Origin: Gammaproteobacteria bacterium
GTDB lineage: Bacteria > Pseudomonadota > Gammaproteobacteria > Pseudomonadales > Azotimanducaceae
Direction of reading: 5' to 3'
Length of the DNA: 64,000 nucleotides
Assembly: GCA_002725995.1 (NCBI GenBank)
Contig: PBRQ01000095.1
Coordinates: forward strand, 1-64,000
Shown here piece by piece: positions 54,916-63,698 of this stretch. The notes beneath the pieces are model-generated. The model had not been told where the DNA came from and made no database searches. It saw nothing but the letters and a program-made list of their open reading frames with translations. The first letter of the stretch is position 1; each line of letters starts with the position of its first letter. The translations under genes were made by a program, and so were the position numbers.

Positions 54916-55449
54916 ATGGCCAGGATAAGCCTGAAAGAAAATAGTGAACTACCGCCAGAGGTGTTGGCTCAGGTTGAAGCAGTTGAGACGGCCGGGGGCG
55001 ACACCTCCATTATGCGGGGCATCGCACATCGTCAGGAGCTATTTTCCAGTTTTTTCAAGTGGTATCACCATGCCCGGAAGGGGGAAGCCGTTGAGGAAGA
55101 ACTGATCGAGCTGGTACGGCTCAAAGTCGCCCGCCTCAATAACTGTTTTACCTGACTAAACACACGATTTCTGTCGGGGACAGAAAAAGAAGAAAGTCTG
55201 ACGGAAGACAAAATTGCTGAATTGGATTCGGCGACCAATAATTACAACAGCAGGGAAAAACTGGCCATAGAGTATGCGGAAAAAATGGCGATGGACCATC
55301 ACAATATTGATGATGCTTTTTTTGGCCGATTGCACGAGGAGTTTACAGATCCGCAAATATTGGAACTGGGTATGTTAATAGGCCAGTTTATCGGTGTGGG
55401 CCGTTTGCTCATGGTCCTGGACCTGGAGCCCAAGAACTGCCCAATCTAG
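54916..55449 (+). CDS. AhpD-like (carboxymuconolactone decarboxylase family) selenoprotein with in-frame TGA
   Basis: The track splits this gene at TGA 55153-55155, but the same frame continues open to the TAG at 55447-55449. Reading TGA as selenocysteine gives 177 residues with Sec80 in NNCFTULNTR, exactly the second position of the CxxC redox motif of AhpD-like proteins. A SECIS-like hairpin lies just downstream. The ATG at 54916 has a purine-rich GGGGAAAA upstream. AhpD-like proteins with CxxU are among the bacterial selenoprotein families reported from marine metagenomes. The role is probably thiol-dependent peroxide or disulfide chemistry. SelA, SelB and SelD were not seen in the window. 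Confidence 0.82.
55156..55190 (+). promoter_or_regulatory. SECIS-like stem-loop after the in-frame TGA
   Basis: TTTCTGT (55168-55174) pairs perfectly with ACAGAAA (55180-55186) around the loop CGGGG. The loop starts 19 bases after the TGA and has G in its second position, matching the reported bacterial SECIS model (loop 16-37 bases downstream, G in the first two loop bases). Confidence 0.75.
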
Positions 55450-55467
55450 CGAATCCTCGGGTGGTCG

Positions 55468-55830
55468 CTAGGCCATCTGAGATGTAAAAGTGGCGAGATC
55501 GAAATAGTCTCGCCATGCTTTTATTAACCCGTCTTCTATCTCGAACGTACCCATAACCGGAAGGGAAATTTTCTTGCCGCCAGGCAGGCCAATATTATCA
55601 ACTCTTTCGGTCAATACCTTGTTTCCATTTTCAGCGATACTGAGAACTTCCCAATCCATGCTCTCGGCCTGCATGCCTGTAATGACAGCGGCAGTAGCAT
55701 CCCGACCGATGACCTTCTCCATCGGGATATTCTGGTAGATCACATCCTCCGCCAGCAATGCGATGACTGCGTCCCAGTCCAGGCGGTTCCAGCCGTCAAT
55801 AAAATCCAGAACAATTTGCGTATTAGACAT
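55468..55830 (-). CDS. Limonene-epoxide-hydrolase/SnoaL-like small protein
   Basis: The product (120 residues) has the NTF2-like fold pattern: TQIVLDFIDGWNRLDWDAVIALLAEDVIYQNIPM, then VMGTFEIEDGLIKAWRDYFDLATF, close to limonene-1,2-epoxide hydrolase domains. Asp and Arg positions of that family (WRDYFD) are visible. The substrate is unknown. The gap to the upstream acyl-CoA dehydrogenase is 14 bases, so the two are co-transcribed. Confidence 0.75.
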   Translation of the reverse strand: MSNTQIVLDFIDGWNRLDWDAVIALLAEDVIYQNIPMEKVIGRDATAAVITGMQAESMDWEVLSIAENGNKVLTERVDNIGLPGGKKISLPVMGTFEIEDGLIKAWRDYFDLATFTSQMA

Positions 55831-55844
55831 AAAGTCTCTTTTGG

Positions 55845-57035
55845 TTAAAGGCGGTCGGCGGCGATTAGTCCGAGTAGCGTATTTTCACCATCTTCAATGA
55901 CGGACACACTGGCGTCCCGCATCAGCTTTTCTATGGGGTTCTCTTTGGTAATGCCTGCACCGCCATAGATGCTGAGCGCTTCCGTTGCCACTTCCATTGC
56001 CGTTCTGGTCGATGTTACCTTACTGGCGATAGCGAGTTCGAGACTTGGATTGACTGCATTGCGGGTAACAACTCGCAGATTTAAGGCTCGTGCAGCTTCC
56101 ACCTTTCGGAACATCTCGAACAGCCGGCTCTTCACTGCCTGATGCTGGATAATGGGCTTCCCACCCTGAACCCGTTCTTTCGCGTAGTCTACAGCATGCT
56201 CCAAGGCAGCCCGGGCCAGGCCGCAGAACAGGGACCCCATTCCGCCGTTAGCACCGGTCAGGGTCATTTCCAGGACTGCATTGTATTGGTCAGGACCTGC
56301 GATCATATGATCAGCAGGAATCACCACATCGTCGAAGAATATCTCACCTTGATTCAGTGGTCTTTGCCCCACTTTATTGGTGGGTTTACCCTTGGTGACA
56401 CCATCAACATCCAGTGGAACAACGAAGACACCGCCTCCCTTGACGCCTCCCTCATCTTCATAAGCACAATATAGAGCTGCCATTTCTGCGATGGTGCCAT
56501 TGGATACCCAGGAAGACTTCTGTCCCTGGATGATTATATTGTCGCCGTCCTTCTTGGCGAAACAGTCGCCCCGCCGCGCATCCTGACCTTCGGTTTCTGA
56601 GCCACCAAAGTCCACCAGGTCACTGCCATGATTGGGTTCAGTTATTGCCCAGCAACCAACCTTGTCGGTTGTGTACTTTTCTATCAGGGCTGGATTTCCG
56701 GACATCTGTGCCAGTGTGATGGGCATGTTAGAGACCCCAAGACTGATGGCAAGGCCGCTGTCGCCCCATCCCAGCATTTCCGATGAGAGCGCCCCCAATC
56801 GTGCTGCCTCGACAGGATCCAGTGATCCATCCTCTGCAAACGTGCCAACACCCAGGTCTGCAAACTTACGATGTGCTTCCCACAGTATGGAATCCCTGGC
56901 GATGACATCATCCGGCGACATCGTATCAAGCTCTTTACCTATGGGGCGCATCACATCCTCAGCGAAGCGTCTTAGGGTGTCTCGGACTGCAACCTCCGTC
57001 TCTGAGAGTGTCTCGTTAAAGATTTCATTAGTCAC
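55845..57035 (-). CDS. Acyl-CoA dehydrogenase
   Basis: The product (396 residues, normal length) shows CWAITEPNHGSD for FAD and substrate, SSWVSNGTIAEMAALYC, and the C-terminal ALSIYGGAGITKENPIEKLMRD. It introduces a double bond next to the CoA thioester and passes electrons to ETF. Chain length specificity is not evident. It may work with the enoyl-CoA hydratase in the same neighbourhood. Confidence 0.9.
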   Translation of the reverse strand: MTNEIFNETLSETEVAVRDTLRRFAEDVMRPIGKELDTMSPDDVIARDSILWEAHRKFADLGVGTFAEDGSLDPVEAARLGALSSEMLGWGDSGLAISLGVSNMPITLAQMSGNPALIEKYTTDKVGCWAITEPNHGSDLVDFGGSETEGQDARRGDCFAKKDGDNIIIQGQKSSWVSNGTIAEMAALYCAYEDEGGVKGGGVFVVPLDVDGVTKGKPTNKVGQRPLNQGEIFFDDVVIPADHMIAGPDQYNAVLEMTLTGANGGMGSLFCGLARAALEHAVDYAKERVQGGKPIIQHQAVKSRLFEMFRKVEAARALNLRVVTRNAVNPSLELAIASKVTSTRTAMEVATEALSIYGGAGITKENPIEKLMRDASVSVIEDGENTLLGLIAADRL

Positions 57036-57137
57036 ATCAAATACCCCGGATTCATGAGTTTATGTTTAGAAGTTTAGGCATACCCCAGCAAAAATTTCCT
57101 GATTCAAGTCAACCTGGGGCATGATAGCAGGCCAGTT

Positions 57138-58169
57138 CTAGCTGACCAGATCAAAAGCGCCAAGGGAAGTAAGAGATCCAAGGGAATTGCCCAAAAGAGT
57201 TCTGGCAAGCGCCATGCCGCGTTCGTTACCCATGTCCAGGATACCGGCAATAATTACCGCATACGATAGGAGGTAAAGCGCACATTTTTGGTAGCGATCC
57301 CGACAGGTGTTCAGAGAGTATTCGGTGCCCTGGTCTGTAAGGGCCTGATGGTAAATAGCCACCCAGTCTTCTTTTTCCCTGATATCAGTAGGCACACTTT
57401 GGGTAAGGAAATAGGCCAGGTCATGCTCGGGAGCAGAGTGGCAGACGGCCTGCCAGTCCACGAACACAACCTCATTTTCGCCAAAGAAAATGTTGTCGAG
57501 CCTGACATCACCATGAGCGATGCAGAGCGGCTCTTTACTGAACTCATCCATCAGGCGGCCCAGTGCGCCTGGTATTTTCTCTCCAACCGACCTGGCGGCA
57601 CCGGGAACCAGGTCGGCAAACTGATCCAGCACCACCGGCCATCCCATTTCAAATCCGCTCTTTACAGCGTCCCTCTGCATGGCGCTATTGTGGTTAGCCA
57701 CACCCTTGTAGCCGGTCGCTCGCCATGTATTTGCGTGCAGTTGTGCAATAGTGTTGATCACCATTCGCACGTCCTGCTCGCTGCAGCCTTTTACCTGGTC
57801 ACCTAATCGATATTCCTGCAGATCTTCAAGCAGCAATACGAATTTATAGCTGTCGTGCTCGAAGGCTCCGTAGTGACACTTTGCTGATCTTACTGGGATG
57901 GTCGGGGCAACCTCTGTGTAGAAACGGTACTCCCGGCCATAGTTATCGTACTCACGGGCAACGTCCCGATTCTCAGGTACGGGGGAGGGGAGTTTTGCAA
58001 TCAGTGATTTCGGACCCAGTGCAGAATCCAGCTTGATACGAGACACAAGACTGAGAACGCCGAATCCTTCACCGAGGGGACGTATATCCTTGAGCTCGGC
58101 AGGATAGCCCAGGACTTCAGATAGCCAGTCACCGGTTACCTCGTTAACCGACATTGGGAAAAAAGCCAT
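57138..58169 (-). CDS. Aminoglycoside-phosphotransferase-like (ecdysteroid kinase-like) protein
   Basis: The ATG at 58169 follows AAGGAG and trims the track start; the product is 343 residues. The kinase-like fold has LIAKLPSPVPENRDVAREYDNYGREYRFY, the catalytic IAHGDVRLDNIFF and metal-binding VFVDWQAV. Relatives phosphorylate small alcohols, and some lie next to acyl-CoA dehydrogenases as here. No antibiotic resistance role is implied. Confidence 0.78.
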   Translation of the reverse strand: MAFFPMSVNEVTGDWLSEVLGYPAELKDIRPLGEGFGVLSLVSRIKLDSALGPKSLIAKLPSPVPENRDVAREYDNYGREYRFYTEVAPTIPVRSAKCHYGAFEHDSYKFVLLLEDLQEYRLGDQVKGCSEQDVRMVINTIAQLHANTWRATGYKGVANHNSAMQRDAVKSGFEMGWPVVLDQFADLVPGAARSVGEKIPGALGRLMDEFSKEPLCIAHGDVRLDNIFFGENEVVFVDWQAVCHSAPEHDLAYFLTQSVPTDIREKEDWVAIYHQALTDQGTEYSLNTCRDRYQKCALYLLSYAVIIAGILDMGNERGMALARTLLGNSLGSLTSLGAFDLVS

Positions 58170-58603
58170 CCTGAACTCCTTCAAGAATTTATAGCTAGTA
58201 GCAAAAGTACCAGCTGTCAGGTCAGACACTGGTCTTTGTATGACACTAGTTCGACAAATTCAAGTAGTGAGGATTGAGTGGTAGGGTACCTGATCTGATG
58301 TGGCTAGCGCCATGGATGGACGGGGGCGCCGAGCCGGTGCCACAGAAGTTTAGGAGCTCGACCATTCAATCCGGTATTCAACTAGGGACTATTGTAATCA
58401 TCACTAGAGCCTTAGTTTAGTGGACTGGCTCAAATTCGCTAATTCATTACGACTTAAAGCATCATCGCGAGCAATGAGGGGATCTTATTGTCAGGTTAAG
58501 ACTAGCTGTCTAGGGAAACTCAATTTGTTTGGCGAATATGGTGGCTTTTTTAGCTTCATCCAACTCGATATGATGTTGATACTATCCTTTTAGATTTAGG
58601 TAG
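58170..58603. other. Divergent intergenic region with inverted repeat copy
   Basis: The region holds no plausible gene. Bases 58271-58332 are the inverted partner of the 62-base repeat at 34111-34172 (52 of 62 identical). The rest is AT-rich before the PQQ dehydrogenase start and probably carries its promoter; I could not assign -35 and -10 boxes with confidence. Confidence 0.5.
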
Positions 58604-60541
58604 ATGCACTGGATGAAAAACCTGCTGACCCTACTCGCTATTTCAATCTGCTTGAGCTCGATTGCTGAGGTTCCACAATCTCTTGACTGGCCCTTCTATG
58701 GTGGTACCCCTGGCGGTGGTCATTACACGACCGCGAGCCAGATAACCGCAGCGAACGTTGCCGACCTGGAGGTGGCCTGGATGCATCGTTCGGGTGACGT
58801 TCGCCAGGGTTCAGTTAGTGTTGCGGGTAGTTTAGAGGGGAAGCGTCAGATGGGATCTGCCTTCATAAGTACCCCCATCGTACTGGATGATACGCTGTAT
58901 TACTGCACACCCTTCAACCGTGTGTTTGCTCTTGATCCTGCTACGGGTAAGCAACGCTGGGTGTTTGATCCACAAGTTGATATGAGTGGTGAGGGGCTTA
59001 CAAACTGCCGGGGCGTGAGTCCCTGGTCAGACCCGGACGAGGGGAAATCAGGGCAGGTATGCGGGCATCGAATCATTACGGGAACACTTGATGGTCGCGT
59101 ATTCGCCCTCGATCGTGCTAGCGGGAAACTCTGCCAGGATTTTGGTGTCAATGGCGAGATAGACCTGACAGTTGGACTGACCGAACACTCGGCATCGGAA
59201 TATCAGATCACCAGTGCGCCAGCCATTATCGGCAATACCCTGGTCACCAATGCCTATGTCCGGGATAGCGTTCGTGACGATGTCCCGTCCGGTGTTGTTC
59301 GTGCTTATGATGTTCGCAATGGAGAATTCAAGTGGGGCTGGAACCCAGTGCCACCGGGGATGCGGGAGAAGGATGATGATGGAAACTACCTGGCGGGTAC
59401 GACCAACTCCTGGTCAACCATATCGGTGGATGCCGAGCGAAATCTGGTCATCGTTCCCACTGGGAATTCGTCACCTGACTACTACGGAGGTGAGAGGGAT
59501 GGAAAGCTCGATTACTATTCGAGTTCGGTTGTTGCACTGAACGCTTCCACTGGTGAGGTTGTCTGGCATTACCAAACGGTGCACCACGACATATGGGATT
59601 ACGATGTTCCGTCGCAGCCAACATTTATGGATATCGAGGTTGAGGGTGAAGTTCAGCCTGCTGTCGTGCAAATCACCAAGCAGGGCCTCACCTTTATACT
59701 TGATCGGGATACCGGTAAGCCCTTGTTTCCGGTTGAAGAGAGACCCGTACCTCAGGAAGGGGCAGTTGCGGGAGAATATCTGAGCCCAACGCAGCCATTT
59801 CCCCTCAAGCCGGAACCCCTTGATCGTTTGGATATTTCCCCTGACGATGCCTGGGGGTTCACTCCCCTGGATAAGCACTGGTGCAGGAAGGAAATGGAAT
59901 CACTGACGACCGGTCCCATGTACACACCCATTACGCAAAAAGGGCTTATTCTCTATCCGGCAAACGTAGGTGGTGCCAATTGGGGATCTCCTGCCATTGA
60001 CCCGATACGCAAGATCATGGTCGTGGATAGCAAACATGTGCCCATGATTTTGCAGCTGGTTCCTCGGGAAAAATGTTCAGAGCCTGGTGTAAATTTTCCA
60101 CAACTTGGTTCAGCCTATTGCGTAAAAATGAGGCCCTTCCTTTCCAGGTTCGGTGCCCCCTGTACAAAACCACCCTGGGGTACACTTGCAGCAGTGGATC
60201 TTGTGTCGGGTGCTATCAAATGGAAGATACCGCTTGGCACACTCAAGCATCAGGCACCCTGGCCACTGTCAATGATGAAAGGCGGCCTGGAAACCGGTGG
60301 CCCGATGGTTACCCAGACAGGGCTGATATTCATTGGTGCGTCTGCTGATCGACATATTCGTGCTTTCAATATCCAGACCGGCAAAGAACTCTGGGCTGAC
60401 GAAATGCCCACTACGGGCAATGGCGTGCCTATGTCCTATATTTCAGGTGGCCGGCAATATGTTGTGATCGCGGCGGGTGGCCATCTTATGTCGCTTTCCC
60501 CCGCTGGTGATTACCTGATTGCCTATTCACTGTCTGAGTAG
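58604..60541 (+). CDS. Soluble-type PQQ-dependent dehydrogenase
   Basis: The product (645 residues) has a signal peptide (MKNLLTLLAISICLSSIAE) and the eight-bladed quinoprotein propeller: WPFYGGTPGGGHYTTASQI, STPIVLDDTLYYCTPFNRVFALDPATGK and HHDIWDYDVPSQPT. It resembles the catalytic domain of membrane glucose or quinate dehydrogenases but lacks the five N-terminal membrane helices. No cytochrome domain is fused. It would oxidise a sugar or alcohol in the periplasm. No pqq synthesis genes lie in the window. Confidence 0.87.
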   Translation: MHWMKNLLTLLAISICLSSIAEVPQSLDWPFYGGTPGGGHYTTASQITAANVADLEVAWMHRSGDVRQGSVSVAGSLEGKRQMGSAFISTPIVLDDTLYYCTPFNRVFALDPATGKQRWVFDPQVDMSGEGLTNCRGVSPWSDPDEGKSGQVCGHRIITGTLDGRVFALDRASGKLCQDFGVNGEIDLTVGLTEHSASEYQITSAPAIIGNTLVTNAYVRDSVRDDVPSGVVRAYDVRNGEFKWGWNPVPPGMREKDDDGNYLAGTTNSWSTISVDAERNLVIVPTGNSSPDYYGGERDGKLDYYSSSVVALNASTGEVVWHYQTVHHDIWDYDVPSQPTFMDIEVEGEVQPAVVQITKQGLTFILDRDTGKPLFPVEERPVPQEGAVAGEYLSPTQPFPLKPEPLDRLDISPDDAWGFTPLDKHWCRKEMESLTTGPMYTPITQKGLILYPANVGGANWGSPAIDPIRKIMVVDSKHVPMILQLVPREKCSEPGVNFPQLGSAYCVKMRPFLSRFGAPCTKPPWGTLAAVDLVSGAIKWKIPLGTLKHQAPWPLSMMKGGLETGGPMVTQTGLIFIGASADRHIRAFNIQTGKELWADEMPTTGNGVPMSYISGGRQYVVIAAGGHLMSLSPAGDYLIAYSLSE

Positions 60542-60609
60542 CACTTGTCGTCAGGTCTCGCGCCTTTGTGGTATTGGTTAACTGGTTATTTTGATTGAAA
60601 TCCTGGTTG

Positions 60610-61593
60610 TTAAACAGGCACCTGCTTGCCAGTGAGCCTCGCGACAACAGGTGCAAAACTCTCCATTGCATCTTCATTAACCGTTATATAGGAAATGCCA
60701 AAAGCCTCCCGGCGCATTTCCAGTTCTTCGCATATGGAATCCACGCTACCAAACAGTGCGTGTGGGTGATGAGCCATATCAGATTCAGACAGGTCGAACA
60801 TCTGGGCAAAACCTGCTAGTGTCGATGCGGCATCATCCATCACAAACGTAAAGTAGGCGCCTACTTCAATTTCAAGGTCATCAAAGCGATCGCCCGCACC
60901 TTGCCGTATCCAGTCAATTTTCTTCTGGGTTTCGGCGGCAGTTGAAGTCTGTACACCATCGGGGCCTATGATGCCGGCCCGGTTGTTGAAGTTCAAGCTG
61001 ACAATATCCGCTTCACGTCCAGCGAGGCGCAATACCCGTGGTGAACCGCCACCGATCATAATGGGGGGATGTGGTTGCTGTATGGGTTTGGGGAGGCCAT
61101 CGAATTCCTGCCAGTCGATTGTGTTGTTGGTCACTTTCAGGGGTGCATCAGATACATAAGCCTTGATACCGGAAATCACGTCTTCCAGTTTATCGATGCG
61201 CTCCCCGGGGGGATCCATTTTGAGTCCGATAGCCTTGTATTCATCTGTCAGCCAGCCGGCACCGAGCCCCAGTTCGAGACGACCGTCGGAAAGAAGGTCG
61301 ATTGTCATTGCCTCCTTGGTGAGAACCACAGGATTGTGATAGTCCACGCAGAATACGCGGCAACCAATTTTAATAGTGTCGGTTGCGGCTGCTGCGTAGG
61401 CTATGGCAGGTATCGCCGCCAGGGATTGAACTGGATGGCCAGACCTCTCCAGTGCGGGACCAGGACCGATAATATGATCCGCAAGGTGGAATGAGGAATA
61501 GCCGAGCGCCTCAACCTTTCTGGCCTTTTCTTTCCACTGGATGCCGCTCTCAGCATTGAAACTCTGTACGCCAAATCGAAATGGTTTGCTCAT
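60610..61593 (-). CDS. LLM-class flavin/F420-dependent oxidoreductase
   Basis: The product (327 residues) is a luciferase-like barrel: FRFGVQSFNAESG, SFHLADHIIGPGPAL, TKEAMTIDLLSDGRLELGLGAGW and HPPIMIGGGSPRVLRLA. The pattern is that of the F420-type subfamily common in actinobacteria and some marine gammaproteobacteria, but cofactor (FMN or F420) cannot be told. The substrate is unknown. It is convergent with the PQQ dehydrogenase and divergent from the small monooxygenase. Confidence 0.8.
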   Translation of the reverse strand: MSKPFRFGVQSFNAESGIQWKEKARKVEALGYSSFHLADHIIGPGPALERSGHPVQSLAAIPAIAYAAAATDTIKIGCRVFCVDYHNPVVLTKEAMTIDLLSDGRLELGLGAGWLTDEYKAIGLKMDPPGERIDKLEDVISGIKAYVSDAPLKVTNNTIDWQEFDGLPKPIQQPHPPIMIGGGSPRVLRLAGREADIVSLNFNNRAGIIGPDGVQTSTAAETQKKIDWIRQGAGDRFDDLEIEVGAYFTFVMDDAASTLAGFAQMFDLSESDMAHHPHALFGSVDSICEELEMRREAFGISYITVNEDAMESFAPVVARLTGKQVPV

Positions 61594-61849
61594 TCTCTGC
61601 CTCTCCCCTAGTCCACCAAATTTGTGATGAATGCCTTGGTGCCGTCAGACAGGTATGACGCGCTCAATATCCGAGGCTATTTCTGGTTCACAATCGTATG
61701 GAGCTGGAAAGAAGCAGTCAAGGCTGTCTTTTTGGTGGGGGTCGGCAGAAAGCCTGGATTCTTTCTTTTAACATGACTCACTACAATTTTTGTGATGTAC
61801 TCAGGACACGCTATCGAGAAGTAATCCAACCTATTGCAGGAGAAAGGTC

Positions 61850-62206
61850 GTGAAAATTATTATATCCGGTACTGTTGATATTGATCCGGAGAAGATGTCT
61901 GCCGCAATGACAGCGGGCAAACCACTAATAGATGGTGCGCTTACCCAGGACGGATGTCTGGACTACGACTGGTGTCCTGATCCGACGACAGAGGGGCGCA
62001 TCCGGGTTTTCGAACGCTGGGCCAGCCAAGAGGCCCTCAGTAATCATTTTGATAACCACTGGTACACGGATATGCGGGACGCTATTGGCAGCTTTGGGCT
62101 TCGTAGTGCTGATGTATTGAAATACAAGGTTGAACTTGAAGAGCCTGTTTATGATGAGACGGGCACCCCAAGGGCCGATTTTTTAACGGAGAAGAAAGAT
62201 GACTAA
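61850..62206 (+). CDS. Antibiotic biosynthesis monooxygenase (ABM)-like protein
   Basis: The product (118 residues) has the dimeric alpha-beta barrel pattern of ABM/quinol monooxygenases: MKIIISGTVDIDPEKMSAAM, DGCLDYDWCPDPTTEGRIRVFERWASQEALSNHF. These cofactor-free enzymes oxidise or dismantle small aromatic or quinone compounds. An AGGAG-type site precedes it, and it overlaps the next gene by 8 bases, so the two act together. Confidence 0.78.
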   Translation: MKIIISGTVDIDPEKMSAAMTAGKPLIDGALTQDGCLDYDWCPDPTTEGRIRVFERWASQEALSNHFDNHWYTDMRDAIGSFGLRSADVLKYKVELEEPVYDETGTPRADFLTEKKDD

Positions 62207-62642
62207 TAATGTTGCGGATGAATTGGAGATCAGACAGCTGGTGGCCTTGTATGCCGATGCCGTTAACCGGGTTGATAAGGATCAGTGGGCCGGAACATGG
62301 GCTGAAGACAGTGCCTGGTCATTGCCGGGTTTAGGTGATGTCAGCGGCAAAGAGGCTATCGTCAATCTATGGGAACAGGCGATGGGCGGTTTTGAATTTG
62401 TTGCGCAGCTTGTCTATCATGGCACACTGTTCATTGATGGCGATACTGGTACCGGCAGGTGGTACCTGAGTGAGCATTTACGACCCGCAGGAACAACTGA
62501 AGGTGTGTTCAATATCGGCTCCTATGCGGATGAATACCAGAGGTGTGATGGCAAGTGGTTGTTCGCCAGACGTAACTATTCTGTTCTCTATAATGATGAG
62601 GGGAAGGGTGATATGTCCGGAACGGTCACCCCCCTGTCATAA
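62199..62642 (+). CDS. SnoaL-like (NTF2 fold) protein
   Basis: The product (147 residues) has the SnoaL pattern ELEIRQLVALYADAVNRVDKDQWAGTWAEDSAWSLPGLG followed by RWYLSEHLRPAGTTEGVFNIGSYADEYQRCDGKWLFARRNYSVLY. The relatives are cyclases, dehydratases or hydroxylase-like proteins for ring compounds. Overlap with the ABM gene points to a shared small-molecule pathway. Confidence 0.78.
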   Translation: MTNNVADELEIRQLVALYADAVNRVDKDQWAGTWAEDSAWSLPGLGDVSGKEAIVNLWEQAMGGFEFVAQLVYHGTLFIDGDTGTGRWYLSEHLRPAGTTEGVFNIGSYADEYQRCDGKWLFARRNYSVLYNDEGKGDMSGTVTPLS

Positions 62643-62691
62643 TGTCTGGAATACCCTGGCATAGACTGCAGGAACTGAGCCCTTAGCCGCA

Positions 62692-63684
62692 ATGATGCTG
62701 CAGTCCCCGATTGGTATTGTCGTTAATCCGTCCTCTGGGAAGGATGTACGTCGGCTGGTGGCAAAAGCTTCCGTATTTGATAACCGGGAGAAGAGCGCAA
62801 TTGTTCGGCGAGCACTCGTGGGGGCAGTCAATGCGGGGGCAAATCACTTTGCCTATATGGATGATTCTCACAATGTCGCCCAAAGTGCATTGGATGATTT
62901 GCAGGGAGAGTATGAGGCGACCAGGGTTGACTGCCCGAAAACAGCAACCGCCATTGATACGGAACGTGCCGCGAATGTTTTACGAACGTTGGGCTGTATA
63001 GCAACACTGATCCTGGGTGGCGATGGTACAAGCCGAGCTTTTACCAAGGGCTGGCGCGATGCGATTTTGCTCCCGGTTTCGACTGGCACCAACAATGTAT
63101 TCCCATGCTTTGCGGAAGCAACTATCGCCGGAGCAGCGCTGGGACTGATAGCCTCCGGAAAAGTGCCTCTTGAAGAGGTGACAGTGGCGACAAAATTAAT
63201 TGATATCACAATCGAAGGAGAGGATCCGGACATAGCCTTGATTGACGCGGTGGTGACGGGCGAGGCATTTGTCGGTGCGAGGGCCTTGCTTGAAGGGGAT
63301 GAGTTGAAAGCGGCAGTGCTGACACGGGCGGATCCGGCCGCAGTCGGTATCACTGCCATTGGTGGTCTAGTGCAGCCGTTAGCTGAAACCCAGCCCGGTG
63401 GTTTGCTGCTTCGCATGGGTAAAGGTAGCCGCTTTGTCAATGCGCCGATAGCCCCTGGCCTTTACCAGCAAGTTAAGGTGGAAAGTTGGACCTCGGTTGC
63501 CTATAACGAAGTAATGGAGTTTGAAGGTCCCTGTGTTATAGCTGTCGACGGAGAAAGGGAGAGAAGTATCAGACGTGGTCAGAAATTTCAAATGAAAGTA
63601 TCTTTGACTGGCCCACTGGTTATTGATATCGAAAAAGCAATGGAATTCGCTGCTGGCAGCGGCGCGTTTGTTGGTCACCTATGA
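62692..63684 (+). CDS. acoX: AcoX-like NAD-kinase-fold protein
   Basis: The product (330 residues) has the NAD/diacylglycerol kinase fold: IGIVVNPSSGKDVRRL, ATLILGGDGTSRAFTKGW (GGDGT nucleotide motif) and PVSTGTNNVFP. In acetoin dehydrogenase clusters such a protein (AcoX) is encoded beside the E1 and E2 genes; here an E2 follows after 14 bases. AcoA/B E1 genes are not present upstream, so they may follow E2 off the right edge. Its reaction is not firmly known. Confidence 0.75.
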   Translation: MMLQSPIGIVVNPSSGKDVRRLVAKASVFDNREKSAIVRRALVGAVNAGANHFAYMDDSHNVAQSALDDLQGEYEATRVDCPKTATAIDTERAANVLRTLGCIATLILGGDGTSRAFTKGWRDAILLPVSTGTNNVFPCFAEATIAGAALGLIASGKVPLEEVTVATKLIDITIEGEDPDIALIDAVVTGEAFVGARALLEGDELKAAVLTRADPAAVGITAIGGLVQPLAETQPGGLLLRMGKGSRFVNAPIAPGLYQQVKVESWTSVAYNEVMEFEGPCVIAVDGERERSIRRGQKFQMKVSLTGPLVIDIEKAMEFAAGSGAFVGHL

Positions 63685-63698
63685 GTGGGGTAACGTAA

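Noticed and set aside
55222-55449. Separate small gene downstream of the AhpD-like ORF
   Set aside because: It is in the same frame as 54916-55155 and forms the missing C-terminal half of the family; a selenocysteine TGA explains the split better.
62868-63440. 190-codon antisense ORF opposite acoX
   Set aside because: Low-complexity Ala/Ser/Pro composition typical of a reversed high-GC frame, while the plus strand has a clear GGDGT kinase fold.
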